Source: Akkermansiaceae bacterium UBA4589 (lineage in GTDB: Bacteria > Verrucomicrobiota > Verrucomicrobiia > Verrucomicrobiales > Akkermansiaceae). Taken from it: a DNA stretch of 33,743 nt. Shown here piece after piece: positions 17,231 through 26,042 of this stretch (position 1 is its first letter; the number at the start of each line of letters is the position of its first letter). Both the position numbers and the translations under genes were made by a program. The notes under the pieces are model-generated. The model made no database searches, had not been told where the DNA came from, and saw only the letters and a list, made by a program, of their open reading frames with translations. The stretch lies in NCBI GenBank assembly GCA_002387565.1, contig DGJT01000042.1, forward strand, positions 1 through 33,743, written 5' to 3'.

Positions 17231-17259
17231 TTTATATCTAGTTTTCTTAGATAATTCAA
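17231..17259 (-). promoter_or_regulatory. Candidate promoter for aroC with a 6-bp inverted repeat
   Basis: On the minus strand TTGAAT (17254-17259, 4 of 6) is followed after 17 bases by TATAAA (17231-17236, 5 of 6). The start would fall near 17224, about 6 bases before the aroC ATG at 17218. A perfect inverted repeat TATCTA (17235-17240) with TAGATA (17248-17253) lies between the two boxes, where a repressor could bind. TTACTTAA occurs twice just upstream (17269-17276 and 17282-17289). Confidence 0.4.
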
Positions 17260-17285
17260 GCTTAAGACTTACTTAAGAAGTTTAC

Positions 17286-17603
17286 TTAAAAGCTCTGCTG
17301 AAATCCTAAAGAAAAGAGAGTTATGGTAATCATATATAAGCTGTAAATAATAGCAGAGCTGAACCAATGATGTTTGCAGAGTGTTTTACGCACAGCATGC
17401 CTGATAACCCAAATCAAATAACCTAAGCCCAAACTAAGTAAGAGCATACCCCATACGATAAGATTCATAGCAAATAAGAAGCCAGATAATTTGCCAGGAC
17501 TCACAATATTAAAAGCAAAAGGAGCAAAGTAAAACGCGGTAGTTAAAGTAAAGATAACTGGTAATAAATAGAATTTAATAAAGATAGATGGTGAGGATTT
17601 CAT
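17286..17603 (-). CDS. Small three-TM membrane protein, unknown function
   Basis: It has 105 residues, almost entirely hydrophobic, with three likely membrane segments (about 8-30, 40-66 and 82-102). A basic stretch (R-H-A-V-R-K-T-L-C-K-H-H) lies between the second and third and would face the cytoplasm. No family recognised. The reading frame is intact, lies 29 bases downstream of the Nif3-like gene on the same strand, and has no better ORF opposing it, so I take it as a real gene with moderate confidence. Confidence 0.65.
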   Translation of the reverse strand: MKSSPSIFIKFYLLPVIFTLTTAFYFAPFAFNIVSPGKLSGFLFAMNLIVWGMLLLSLGLGYLIWVIRHAVRKTLCKHHWFSSAIIYSLYMITITLFSLGFQQSF

Positions 17604-17632
17604 CAGCGAGTCGATTTAATTTTAAAGTTTAA

Positions 17633-18403
17633 TTACAATCCAGAAGGGTGATCGATAAATTCGTAATCTAATTTGAATTGGTCTTGAATATGTTGCCCCA
17701 AGGCTTGAACACCAAAGGTTTCAGTAGCGTAATGTCCACCATAAAAGAGATTTATCCCTAGCTCTTCGGCAAGAGGGTAACTCCAATGAGGGCCTTCGCC
17801 AGTGATAAAGGTGTCAATGCCAGCTTTAGCAACCTGAGCAACCTCACTACCTGCTCCACCTGTAATAATGCCTAACGTCTCAATGTGTTCAGGGCCTCCA
17901 GGACAATAGTGAGAGCGCTCTCCAAGCAGAGCGATGAGCTGTTCGTTTAACTCTTGTCGTTGCATAGATACCTGAAACTTAAGCCCAAGTTCCACACCTT
18001 TAAAATCAAAGAAAGGTTCTGCTGATTGAATATTTAAGCCTAGTTGCTGAGCTAGCACACTATTGTTGCCCCAGATAGGATGAATATCTAGTGGGATGTG
18101 AGAGCTGTAAACAGCTAGGTTATTATCTATAGTTAGTTTAATTTTTTGATAATTAACTCCAGTGAGTGGCGCAATATTTTGCCAAAATAGGCCATGGTGC
18201 ACGAGTAGCATGTCCGCATTGGTATTAATAGCTTTTTTGATGACAGGTAGAGATGCATCTACGGCGCTGACTATTTTTTTGAGTGGCTGCAAGCTTTCTA
18301 CCTGCAAGCCATTATAAGCTTGGTCATAGTCAGGCACTGTTGAGTGATTTAGGACGTCATCTAAATAACTACTTAGAGATTGGATAGAAATGTGAGTCAT
18401 CAT
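17633..18403 (-). CDS. Nif3-like dinuclear metal centre protein (YbgI/DUF34 family)
   Basis: This family folds round a two-metal centre. Its biochemical role is unsettled, although it is often labelled GTP cyclohydrolase I type 2. The 256 residues fit the single-domain bacterial form. Likely metal ligands are H69 and H70 in L-L-V-H-H-G-L-F-W, H102 and D106 in S-S-H-I-P-L-D, and H224 and E228 in G-G-H-Y-A-T-E. The hallmark N-G-L-Q near residue 31 is also present. It starts M-M, with the first ATG 4 bases after the SGNH lipoprotein stop, so the two are co-transcribed. Confidence 0.93.
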   Translation of the reverse strand: MMTHISIQSLSSYLDDVLNHSTVPDYDQAYNGLQVESLQPLKKIVSAVDASLPVIKKAINTNADMLLVHHGLFWQNIAPLTGVNYQKIKLTIDNNLAVYSSHIPLDIHPIWGNNSVLAQQLGLNIQSAEPFFDFKGVELGLKFQVSMQRQELNEQLIALLGERSHYCPGGPEHIETLGIITGGAGSEVAQVAKAGIDTFITGEGPHWSYPLAEELGINLFYGGHYATETFGVQALGQHIQDQFKLDYEFIDHPSGL

Positions 18404-18407
18404 CTAA

Positions 18408-19379
18408 TTAGAGTTTAAGTTTATCAATATCTTCTTGTAATTGATTGATGGTTTGAACTGTTTGCGTAATAGATTTAGTTTTAATTGTTTTATTCCCGCG
18501 AGTGTAACCAATGTAGTTGAGCCAAGATGTAGAGTTAAGTGCACGGCGTTTATCAACAAGCTTAAATAGAGGAGATTGCTCAGTTTCATCAAAGGCAGAC
18601 TTTAGCCCTTCTTGGCTTTGAGGTATTTGAATACCTAACTTATTAAGGATAATAGAAGCCATGACAAAATGCCCAAAACTATTAGGATGAACTCCGTCTG
18701 AGCTTAAGTGTTCATTATAGGTTTTAATATAATCAGCCATAGGCGTGTTTAAATCTATGTAACTAATATCATCATTCTCTTGGGCTAATTTAGCTAAATA
18801 CAAGCCAAATTGTATCAATGACTGATTATAATCTTCATATGGAGTTTTAAAACCAAAATCGTCATAACTAATGGGTTTAGTTTTATGAGTGATAACAACT
18901 TTATCAAAATAAGGAGGAGCATTAAGTATAATAGATTTTACTCCATGATCTCGTGCTTTTTGTATGAGCTTATCAATACCCACTTGGTAGGCGGTGAGGA
19001 TATCTTGGTCTAGTGGACGGTAGATGCCATCGTTCATGCCATAACATACCATGAGAACAGTAGGCTTGATTTCGACTAAAGCTCTTTCTAAACGAGAATG
19101 GATACAAGGGCGAGGGAAAGGGTGATGAGGTTCGCTAATTCCAGAAGCTGTTTCACTAGATAATCCTATACTGGTTAAGTCGTATTTGAGATAAGGCTTT
19201 TGTTTTTGCAAATAATAATCAATATAACTTACATAAGTGCCCTTTTGAGTGATGCTATCACCTAAAATCAGCACTTTTTCTTCGGCTAAATCAGTATAGG
19301 TTAACTCACTTTTTTCAGGGCTTAGGCTCTGACATTGAGTTAAAAAGATGCAGAAAAAAGCTAATAGTATTTTAAACAT
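18408..19379 (-). CDS. SGNH/GDSL-type hydrolase, predicted lipoprotein
   Basis: This is a predicted esterase or carbohydrate deacetylase of the SGNH fold, 323 residues. A short hydrophobic signal ends in a lipobox L-T-Q-C with the cysteine at 16, so it should be exported and lipid-anchored. Block I is L-G-D-S (catalytic S42), block III is G-M-N-D (N116), and block V is D-G-V-H-P-N with D228 and H231. The substrate cannot be inferred. The C-terminal 60 residues lie outside the hydrolase fold and end in a short charged helix. It diverges from trpS across a 59-base gap and heads the minus-strand run. Confidence 0.9.
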   Translation of the reverse strand: MFKILLAFFCIFLTQCQSLSPEKSELTYTDLAEEKVLILGDSITQKGTYVSYIDYYLQKQKPYLKYDLTSIGLSSETASGISEPHHPFPRPCIHSRLERALVEIKPTVLMVCYGMNDGIYRPLDQDILTAYQVGIDKLIQKARDHGVKSIILNAPPYFDKVVITHKTKPISYDDFGFKTPYEDYNQSLIQFGLYLAKLAQENDDISYIDLNTPMADYIKTYNEHLSSDGVHPNSFGHFVMASIILNKLGIQIPQSQEGLKSAFDETEQSPLFKLVDKRRALNSTSWLNYIGYTRGNKTIKTKSITQTVQTINQLQEDIDKLKL

Positions 19380-19386
19380 GGCTCGT

Positions 19387-19415
19387 ATTTAAAAAGATTT
19401 TTTCTTGCTTTGCAA
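19387..19415 (-). promoter_or_regulatory. Candidate promoter for the SGNH lipoprotein gene
   Basis: On the minus strand TTGCAA (19410-19415) is followed after exactly 17 bases by TTAAAT (19387-19392). The start would fall near 19380, one base before the ATG at 19379, so the message would be nearly leaderless. The 59-base gap to divergent trpS also holds a small palindrome (CTTGC 19404-19408, GCAAG 19412-19416) covering the -35, which could act as an operator for both genes. Confidence 0.4.
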
Positions 19416-19438
19416 GGGGAATAAATTAGATTCGAGTT

Positions 19439-20410
19439 ATGAGTAGTCAGCAGAAAATTTTAACAGGTTTGCAGCCTAGTGGAGCTTTACATTTGGGGAA
19501 TTATTTTGGAGCTATGCAACCTGCCATAGAGTGGCAAGATAAAGGAGATGCTTATTACTTCATTGCTAGCTACCATGCTCTTACAAGCCTTAAAGATCCT
19601 GCAGCCTTAGCTCAATACACACGTGATGTAGCTGCTGATTTTATTGCTTGTGGTTTAGATCCTAACAAAGTGACTTTATTCAATCAGCATGATGTACCCA
19701 TTGTTAATGAGCTGGCATGGATACTGTCAACAGTTTGCCCTATGGGTTTACTTGAACGTTGTCACTCCTATAAAGATAAGGTGGCTAAAGGTATAGGAGC
19801 TACGCATGGTTTATTTGCTTATCCGGCACTGATGGCGGCGGATATTTTACTCTATGGGGCTGATTTAGTGCCTGTAGGCAAAGATCAGAAACAGCACTTA
19901 GAAGTCACTCGTGATTTAGCCACCAAAATGAACGAAACTTTCCAAGCGGATTTGTTCAAGTTACCTGAACCGATGATTTTAGAAAATACTGCCGTTGTTC
20001 CGGGTATCGATGGTCAGAAAATGAGCAAAAGTTATCAAAACACATTACCTCTTTTTGCTCCAGAAAAACCTCTGCGCAAACTATTTATGAAAATTGTCAC
20101 GGATAGTTGTGAGGTGGAAGATCCTAAACCTACAGAAGACTCTACTATTCTCGCTCTCTTTAAATTATTAGCGAGCGGTCAAGAATATGAGCAAATGGTC
20201 GCTGATTTCAAAGCTGGAGGTTTGGGGTATGGTAATTTTAAACAGCGTTTATGGGAGGCTTATATGGATACCTTTGCTCTAATGAGAGAGAGTAGAGCGG
20301 CTATTACAGACCAGGATTTAAATGACATTTTAGCTCAAGGAAAAGAAAAAGCGACTGTAGTCGCGCAAGAAACAGCCGCTAGAGTTAGAAAAGCAGTAGG
20401 TTTAGTCTAA
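19439..20410 (+). CDS. trpS: Tryptophanyl-tRNA synthetase
   Basis: This class I synthetase charges tRNA-Trp. Its 323 residues are usual for the bacterial dimeric enzyme. The HIGH-equivalent is in P-S-G-A-L-H-L-G-N (13-21) and the second signature is K-M-S-K-S (194-198). The start lies in the short divergent gap with the SGNH gene. A purine-rich AAGGGGA lies too far upstream (about 20 bases) to serve as SD. TTGCTT (19405-19410), 16 bases, TAGATT (19427-19432) is a weak possible promoter placing the start at the ATG. Confidence 0.97.
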   Translation: MSSQQKILTGLQPSGALHLGNYFGAMQPAIEWQDKGDAYYFIASYHALTSLKDPAALAQYTRDVAADFIACGLDPNKVTLFNQHDVPIVNELAWILSTVCPMGLLERCHSYKDKVAKGIGATHGLFAYPALMAADILLYGADLVPVGKDQKQHLEVTRDLATKMNETFQADLFKLPEPMILENTAVVPGIDGQKMSKSYQNTLPLFAPEKPLRKLFMKIVTDSCEVEDPKPTEDSTILALFKLLASGQEYEQMVADFKAGGLGYGNFKQRLWEAYMDTFALMRESRAAITDQDLNDILAQGKEKATVVAQETAARVRKAVGLV

Positions 20411-20424
20411 ACATCTATACCATT

Positions 20425-20459
20425 AAGCCATTCATTTTAAGAATAGACTATTATGGCTT
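20425..20459 (+). terminator. Hairpin between trpS and the thioredoxin-like gene
   Basis: AAGCCAT (20425-20431) and ATGGCTT (20453-20459) are perfect 7-bp complements around a 21-base loop. It starts 15 bases after the trpS stop. There is no T-run, so it is a weak or factor-dependent terminator, or a structured leader for the next gene. Confidence 0.35.
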
Positions 20460-20479
20460 GTTGAGTCGTTATAGTTAAC

Positions 20480-20926
20480 ATGATGAAAAAATGGATAATA
20501 ACAATCGTAGGTACAGCGGTATGTGTGCTCGGTTTTGTCGCACAAGCTGCTCAAGGATGGAGCGAAGATTTTGATCAAATCATGGCTCAAGCCAAAAAAG
20601 AAGGTAAGCATGTGCTAGCTGACTTTAGTGGCTCTGATTGGTGCGGTTGGTGTATACGTTTAGACAAAGAAGTCTTTTCGCAAAAAGAGTTCAAAGACTA
20701 TGCCAAAGAGAACTTGCTCTTAGTGAGCTTAGACTTTCCCAGCCAAAAAAAACAATCAGACGCTATCAAAAAACAAAATGCAGCCTTAGCTCAAAAATAT
20801 AGTATCAGAGGTTATCCAACTGTACTGATTTTTAACCCTCAAGGGGAAGTCATTGAGAGAACTGGTTACCGCTCAGGAGGCGCTTCGGCTTATGTAGAAT
20901 ATCTCAAATCAGTGCTTACAAAATAA
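20480..20926 (+). CDS. Secreted thioredoxin-like protein with WCGWC active site
   Basis: It has 148 residues. A signal peptide (basic MMKKW start, hydrophobic core about 6-20, A-Q-A-A near 21-24) targets it to the periplasm. The thioredoxin fold carries C-x-x-C as W-C-G-W-C (C55, C58) preceded by G-S-D, with the cis-proline in G-Y-P-T (P113). The G-S-D-W-C-G-W-C type is common in PVC-group and marine bacterial secreted thioredoxin-like proteins; its substrates are not known. Two in-frame ATGs stand at the start (20480 and 20483); either gives a workable signal peptide. A strong terminator follows. Confidence 0.92.
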   Translation: MMKKWIITIVGTAVCVLGFVAQAAQGWSEDFDQIMAQAKKEGKHVLADFSGSDWCGWCIRLDKEVFSQKEFKDYAKENLLLVSLDFPSQKKQSDAIKKQNAALAQKYSIRGYPTVLIFNPQGEVIERTGYRSGGASAYVEYLKSVLTK

Positions 20927-20938
20927 GCAGAAAAATAG

Positions 20939-20967
20939 TTGTTAATTAAAAAAAGGCTGGCTTTAAT
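20939..20967 (+). promoter_or_regulatory. Candidate helicase promoter nested in the terminator
   Basis: TTGTTA (20939-20944, 4 of 6) is followed after 17 bases by TTTAAT (20962-20967, 5 of 6). The -10 lies in the terminator loop. Transcription would begin near 20974, within the 3' arm, so the helicase message would lack the 5' arm and not form the hairpin. The leader would be about 8-9 bases and has no SD. Confidence 0.35.
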
Positions 20968-20982
20968 AAGTCAGCCTTTTTT
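20949..20982 (+). terminator. Strong intrinsic terminator whose T-run touches the helicase ATG
   Basis: A perfect 11-bp stem pairs 20949-20959 (A-run then GGCTG) with 20972-20982 (CAGCC then six Ts), with a 12-base loop at 20960-20971. It begins 22 bases after the thioredoxin-like stop. Because the flanks are A-run and T-run it could work in both directions. The ATG of the next gene begins at 20983, the first base after the T-run. Confidence 0.85.
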
Positions 20983-22986
20983 ATGTCATCCATACGTGTA
21001 GAACTCAATCCTTCACAGCGTGAAGCTGTCCAAACTTTGGATGGTCCTGTGATGATTTTGGCTGGTGCAGGAACAGGTAAAACTCGCACCATTATTTACC
21101 GAATGGGGCATTTGCTAGAAAAAGGTGTGCTCCCAGAGCAATTACTTGCAGTGACTTTTACCAACAAAGCAGCTTGTGAGATGCGAGAGAGGCTTGAAGA
21201 AATGCTAGGAGCTAAGCTGGTTAAATCAGTAATGATTGGTACTTTTCATTCTTTGTGTGTGCAGATTTTGCGTAGAGGTATTGAATGTCTGGGTTATAAA
21301 TCCAAGTTTTCTATTGTGTCAGGTTCTGATCAAAAAGGGCTGATTCAGCAAATCATTGTTGAGCAGGGTGGTGCCAAAGAAAAGCTCAAGCCGCAAGATG
21401 TGCTATCAGTACTCTCACAAGTCAAAAATGGTATCTTAGACAAGCGCCAAATTGCGGATGACTTAGTAGTCGCTATTATCGACGCTTATCAAAAAGAGCT
21501 TAAATTGCGCAATGCGGTTGATTTTGATGATTTATTACTATTATCTGTACAATTATTGCAAGAGCATCCAAAGGAGCGTGAGTATTGGAGAGAGAAATTC
21601 ACCCATATTACCGTAGATGAATTTCAAGATACCAATGGTTGTCAGATGGAACTGCTGCATTTACTTACTAAAGAGCCTTTTCATATCTGCGTTGTGGGTG
21701 ATGATGATCAGAGTATCTACGGTTGGCGTGGGGCTCAGGTTGAAAACTTGCTCCAGTTTGACTCCATGTTTGAAGGAGCTAAAGTGATTAAATTAGAGGA
21801 TAACTACCGCAGTACTCAGTCTATTTTAGAGATTTCTAATACTCTCATCAAACATAACGCTCAACGTAGAGACAAACAGCTACGCTCACAAAAGATAGGT
21901 GGTCAACCCGTAAAAATGCTCATCATGCCTCATGATAATAAAGAAGCGGCATGGGTAGCAGACGATATCGACACCCAACATAAAGCTCAAAAACGAGAGT
22001 GGGAAGACATAGCCGTTTTATTTAGAACCAATGGGCAAATTCGAAAAGTGGAGCATGCTTTGCGAGAGCTCCAGATTCCGTATCGCATGATTGGCGCCCA
22101 GAGTTTCTATGATAGAAGAGAGGTTAAGGATTTGCTGGCTTATTTAGAAATACTCATCAACCCAGATGCCGACATTCCTTTACTAAGAGTTATTAAACGT
22201 CCAGCACGGGGTATCGGTGATAAAATTATAGGTCTCGCTCTGGAAACGAGTCGTGAATACCGAGAGTCTGTATGGAAAACGTTGCAATCTGAGCACTTTT
22301 ACCAACTCATTTCCACTCGTGCGCAAAATGCTGTGCAAACCTTTGTTGAACAGGTCAATAATTGCCGAATCAAAATCGAAGAAGAGCCTCAAAATACGCA
22401 CGCTATCTTTAAAGAATGGTTAGATGAGATGGGCTATACAGAGTGGATGCATCGTCAATGCAAAACTCCTGAAGAAATCACCCAGCGTGATGAAGGCATC
22501 TATGAAGTACTGTTTTCGTTAGAAAGCTCACTAAAGCATGGTGAGACTCTGCAAAAGTTTATCGACCAAGTAGCTCTCATGTCTGATAATGAGAACGAAG
22601 ACTTGGACAAGAAAAAAGGTGTGAGTCTAATTACTTTACATGCTTCAAAAGGTTTAGAATACCCAGTGGTTTACCTTGTGGGACTTGAGCAAGGTATTTT
22701 GCCTCACTCACGCAGTGTTTCTGAGGGTAATCTAGACGAAGAGAGGCGTTTGCTATACGTAGGTATGACACGAGCCCAAGATGAATTGTATTTGAGTTAT
22801 TGTCTCACACGTAGAAAGTATGGAGATGTTCATGGTTGTGAACCCTCAAGTTTCATCAAGGAATTTGAGAGTCAAGCAGATCCATTAATTGGGCATTTAG
22901 AGATTATCAACTACGAAGAAGAAATGAATCGTGAGCTTGACGAAGATGAAGTCGCTGAATTTTTTGATACTAAGTTATTTGATTAA
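20983..22986 (+). CDS. UvrD/Rep/PcrA-family 3'-5' DNA helicase (SF1A)
   Basis: This ATP-driven helicase acts in repair and replication restart. The 667 residues are closer to Rep than to long UvrD or PcrA enzymes. The Q motif is L-N-P-S-Q (8-12), Walker A G-A-G-T-G-K-T (28-34), motif II D-E-F-Q-D-T (212-217), motif III Q-S-I-Y-G-W-R-G, motif V H-A-S-K-G-L-E-Y (from 553), and motif VI Y-V-G-M-T-R-A. The next Met (24) lies between the Q motif and Walker A, so the start at 20983 is required even though it sits against a terminator T-run. The C-terminus is acidic and lacks the Tudor-like RNA-polymerase-binding tail of PcrA. It stands 104 bases upstream of addB. Confidence 0.93.
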   Translation: MSSIRVELNPSQREAVQTLDGPVMILAGAGTGKTRTIIYRMGHLLEKGVLPEQLLAVTFTNKAACEMRERLEEMLGAKLVKSVMIGTFHSLCVQILRRGIECLGYKSKFSIVSGSDQKGLIQQIIVEQGGAKEKLKPQDVLSVLSQVKNGILDKRQIADDLVVAIIDAYQKELKLRNAVDFDDLLLLSVQLLQEHPKEREYWREKFTHITVDEFQDTNGCQMELLHLLTKEPFHICVVGDDDQSIYGWRGAQVENLLQFDSMFEGAKVIKLEDNYRSTQSILEISNTLIKHNAQRRDKQLRSQKIGGQPVKMLIMPHDNKEAAWVADDIDTQHKAQKREWEDIAVLFRTNGQIRKVEHALRELQIPYRMIGAQSFYDRREVKDLLAYLEILINPDADIPLLRVIKRPARGIGDKIIGLALETSREYRESVWKTLQSEHFYQLISTRAQNAVQTFVEQVNNCRIKIEEEPQNTHAIFKEWLDEMGYTEWMHRQCKTPEEITQRDEGIYEVLFSLESSLKHGETLQKFIDQVALMSDNENEDLDKKKGVSLITLHASKGLEYPVVYLVGLEQGILPHSRSVSEGNLDEERRLLYVGMTRAQDELYLSYCLTRRKYGDVHGCEPSSFIKEFESQADPLIGHLEIINYEEEMNRELDEDEVAEFFDTKLFD

Positions 22987-23090
22987 TTAACAGAGAAAAA
23001 AGAAGTATACCAAGAGATGAAAATTAAGCTCGGTTTGTACTTTTAAATACGAGTTAAATTTGGCTTAATCAACATTAAGAGTAACCAGCT

Positions 23091-26042
23091 ATGCAACAAA
23101 ATTTAACCAACATTAAAAAAGAGTTCCTAGGCTGGAACAAGCCTTTTATAAGTCTTTTGGTAGATTGGTTATGGGATTATAAGCAAGAGCAAGGAGAGCT
23201 CACTGATTTGCTGATTGTGGTGCCAACAGATGCCTCTGCGGTTCGCTTGCGCATGGCATTAGCTCAGCGTGGAGGGTGCTTGTCGCCACGTATCGAAACT
23301 CCAGATACTTGGCAAAAAGAATTACAGAAATTAGACCAGCAGATAGGAGGGTTAAGTGGTGCGGTTGCTCCTTTGGAGCTTGAGCATCAGTTGTGGTTGG
23401 ATTTACTTAATCAACCCTATGAGCAAATGCGTTGGCAACGCTACGCGACAGAGGCATTTAACCTTACTAGCACAGAGGCTAATCTAACCAAAACTACAGA
23501 TGCAGATCCTAAGGCGACTTTAACATCAACTCAAGTCAGCCAGCTAGCTCAATCAATTACAGATTTGCGCCGTTATTTGGCAAAGTCTGCACTGACTCTA
23601 GCCCAGGGTGCTGCTAGTTTAGAGGGGAGTTTTGAGCAGCGTAAATGGAAGCTATTAGCTGACTGGGAGCAGACTATTAGCTCTCAGTTAGCTCAAGTCG
23701 GGTTATTGGGCTTAGCCGAGGCCAAACAACAATACCTAGCAAATAAAAGCTTTATTGATAAATTGCCTGAGCAAATTGTCATGGCAGGTGTGAGTCAGTT
23801 AGAGGGTAGTCAACAGGCTTATTACCAGACTTACTTAGACGCAGGTTGTGAAATGACTCACTTAATTGCAGCACCACAGAGCTTAGAATTCAAATTTAAT
23901 GAATGGGGCTTACCTTTAACTCAAGCATGGTTGGAATATAAGTTTGATGTGCTAGATGTCGTTATTGCGCAAACAGCTTATGAACAGGCAGATGCAGTTG
24001 TTTCTACTCTCAATGACTGGCAAACTCAAGCAGAGCTAAGTAATACAGATGTGTCGCTTATTGTGATTAAACCTCAACATGCGAACCTCATTGAAAATGC
24101 AGTAACTCAAGCAGGATGGAAGACTAAGAATTTAGCTCCTAAGCCACTCGACACCCATATTTGGACCAACTGTTTAAAAGCGTGGGTGGCTTGGTTAGAG
24201 CAACCGACTTGGGATAGGTTTAGAGCTTTGATAGATTATCCGATGGTGGCGAACTATCTGGGGATGAGTGTGTATGATTTGGTCGCAATTTATGATAATC
24301 TCATGCAATCACTCTTGCTGCCTGAGCATAAACCTATTACGGCGATTAATGATTGGCAGCTCTACGGAGCCTCGCAAGAGCATCAAGATGTTTTAGCGCC
24401 TTTAGTGAATCAGCTTATGTTAGAGCGTAGGCGCTGTTTGGCACTAACTCAAACAACTGATTTAATCGAGTGGCTAGAACAGAGTTTCCTCTCTTTAACT
24501 CGATTACAAGACATCAAGGGGGGTAGTAGTGTTGATAGCCAAGAAGTCCAAACTCTCCTTAAATGCTGGTTTGATTATATTTCTAATGTAGAAAAGTGGC
24601 AGGCTAATTTTGAGTTCAAGGTTTTGGATATTCTCAATATGTTGGCTTCAAAAATAACCAAACAAGTGCAGCCTAGTTATGATACCCAAGTGGAACTGCT
24701 CGTGCGTGGTTGGGCTGAAATGATGTATGAAGCAGCTCCTTGGTTAATCCTTACAGATTTAAATGAAGGCTCGTTGCCTGAAAATATAGGAGGTGAGCCA
24801 TGGCTCTACCCCGAGATTAAGCAAGCTCTGTCTCTTGCAGGTGATGATGAGCGCGAGGCTCGCGACGCCTACTTGCTAGCTTATGCGATGGCGTCGCGTA
24901 ATGCTTTAGCATCAGAGAATCGAGGAGGTATCAAAGGACTGCTGATTAAAAAAGATAAGGCAGGTAATTTGTACGAACCTTGCCGATTTCTAATGCGTGT
25001 GCAGGCAGAATTTCTCGCTAAACGAGTGCTGCAATTACAGGTTGAAGAAGCAGAAGTGAGCGAAAAAATGGCAAGCTTTACCCAAGATTGGCAGTTGAAT
25101 TTAGATCTCCTTGGTGAACCTGCCTCATTCAAGCGTATGAGTGCTTCTAAGCTCCAGGATTATATGGCGTGCCCAAGACGCTTTTTACTCAAACATGGTT
25201 ATGGTATGGAATCTGTACATGAGCAGAATCATGAATTACAAGCTCAAGATTTAGGCAATATAGCGCACCAACTCCTAGATGACTTCGCCAGTGATGAAGA
25301 GCTCAGAAATAGTACCGAAGCAGCCTTGATTAGAAAATGGGTTAAGAAACGTCTAGATCAGATTTTTTATGCGCACTTTGGGGATTCATTGCCACTGAAC
25401 TTATTGCTCCAAAAACAATCACTACTCAACCGCCTCAATCGTTGGTCAGAGTCTCAAGCAGGGCACCGCAAGCAAGGCTGGCAGATTAAATACACTGAAT
25501 ATAAAATGGAGGTCAATCATGACTCTTTCACCTTAGTGGGAAAAATTGATAGGATTGATTACCACCCTGATAAAGGTTGGCTGCTCATTGATTACAAAGT
25601 ACAAAATAAAGTAAGGGCAAAGGATAATTTGAAATACAAGTACCTCAAAAAAGTCACGGCGACCACCCAAACTCCACAGCACTTACAATCGCTAGCCTCG
25701 TTACAAGTAGAAGAGCTGGATCAAAAAGGTGAGACGATGATGATGCAATGGCAGCAATTGCAACTACCTCTCTATGCTTATCTTTGGGAACAAAGTCACG
25801 AGTATTATAGCTGTCGTGAGCCTATTGTTCTGGCTTATGGTTGTTTGCCTCCTGAGCTAGATGATGTGGGTTATAGTTTTTGGCAGAATTATGACGCTAA
25901 TTTAAGTGAATCAGCATGGAAGCTGAGTTGTGACCTGATGAATCAAATTGAGCACGGGGTTTTTGAACCTATGAATGAAGCCGTCAAATATGATGATTTA
26001 GGCTTATGGAACCTTAAACAAGGAGTTAATAGTTTTGCATGA
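23091..26042 (+). CDS. addB: AddB-like recombination nuclease subunit (PD-(D/E)XK)
   Basis: AddB partners AddA in processing double-strand ends for recombination. The 983 residues show an N-terminal helicase-like region in which Walker A is absent (V-V-P-T-D-A-S where G-x-G-K-T would be), as in the inactivated helicase domain of AddB proteins. The C-terminal RecB-type nuclease has G-K-I-D-R-I-D (D820 within) and L-I-D-Y-K (D834, K836). Firmicute AddB carries four cysteines for a 4Fe-4S staple. Here one is in the expected place (C694, A-C-P-R-R-F) but the C-terminal cysteine triplet is missing, so no cluster is predicted, as in many proteobacterial-type AddB proteins. It overlaps addA by 4 bases. 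Confidence 0.88.
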   Translation: MQQNLTNIKKEFLGWNKPFISLLVDWLWDYKQEQGELTDLLIVVPTDASAVRLRMALAQRGGCLSPRIETPDTWQKELQKLDQQIGGLSGAVAPLELEHQLWLDLLNQPYEQMRWQRYATEAFNLTSTEANLTKTTDADPKATLTSTQVSQLAQSITDLRRYLAKSALTLAQGAASLEGSFEQRKWKLLADWEQTISSQLAQVGLLGLAEAKQQYLANKSFIDKLPEQIVMAGVSQLEGSQQAYYQTYLDAGCEMTHLIAAPQSLEFKFNEWGLPLTQAWLEYKFDVLDVVIAQTAYEQADAVVSTLNDWQTQAELSNTDVSLIVIKPQHANLIENAVTQAGWKTKNLAPKPLDTHIWTNCLKAWVAWLEQPTWDRFRALIDYPMVANYLGMSVYDLVAIYDNLMQSLLLPEHKPITAINDWQLYGASQEHQDVLAPLVNQLMLERRRCLALTQTTDLIEWLEQSFLSLTRLQDIKGGSSVDSQEVQTLLKCWFDYISNVEKWQANFEFKVLDILNMLASKITKQVQPSYDTQVELLVRGWAEMMYEAAPWLILTDLNEGSLPENIGGEPWLYPEIKQALSLAGDDEREARDAYLLAYAMASRNALASENRGGIKGLLIKKDKAGNLYEPCRFLMRVQAEFLAKRVLQLQVEEAEVSEKMASFTQDWQLNLDLLGEPASFKRMSASKLQDYMACPRRFLLKHGYGMESVHEQNHELQAQDLGNIAHQLLDDFASDEELRNSTEAALIRKWVKKRLDQIFYAHFGDSLPLNLLLQKQSLLNRLNRWSESQAGHRKQGWQIKYTEYKMEVNHDSFTLVGKIDRIDYHPDKGWLLIDYKVQNKVRAKDNLKYKYLKKVTATTQTPQHLQSLASLQVEELDQKGETMMMQWQQLQLPLYAYLWEQSHEYYSCREPIVLAYGCLPPELDDVGYSFWQNYDANLSESAWKLSCDLMNQIEHGVFEPMNEAVKYDDLGLWNLKQGVNSFA

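Noticed and set aside
18404..18592. A 62-residue minus-strand frame overlapping the end of the SGNH lipoprotein gene.
   Set aside because: It is a shifted frame within the conserved gene and has no independent support.
21052..21054. A later start for the helicase (Met24), which would free the gene from the terminator.
   Set aside because: It would remove the Q motif at residues 8-12, which is needed for ATP binding in this family.
26021..26026. AGGAGT before addA as a Shine-Dalgarno sequence.
   Set aside because: It lies 12-13 bases before the ATG, too far for normal use, and is itself part of the addB coding sequence.
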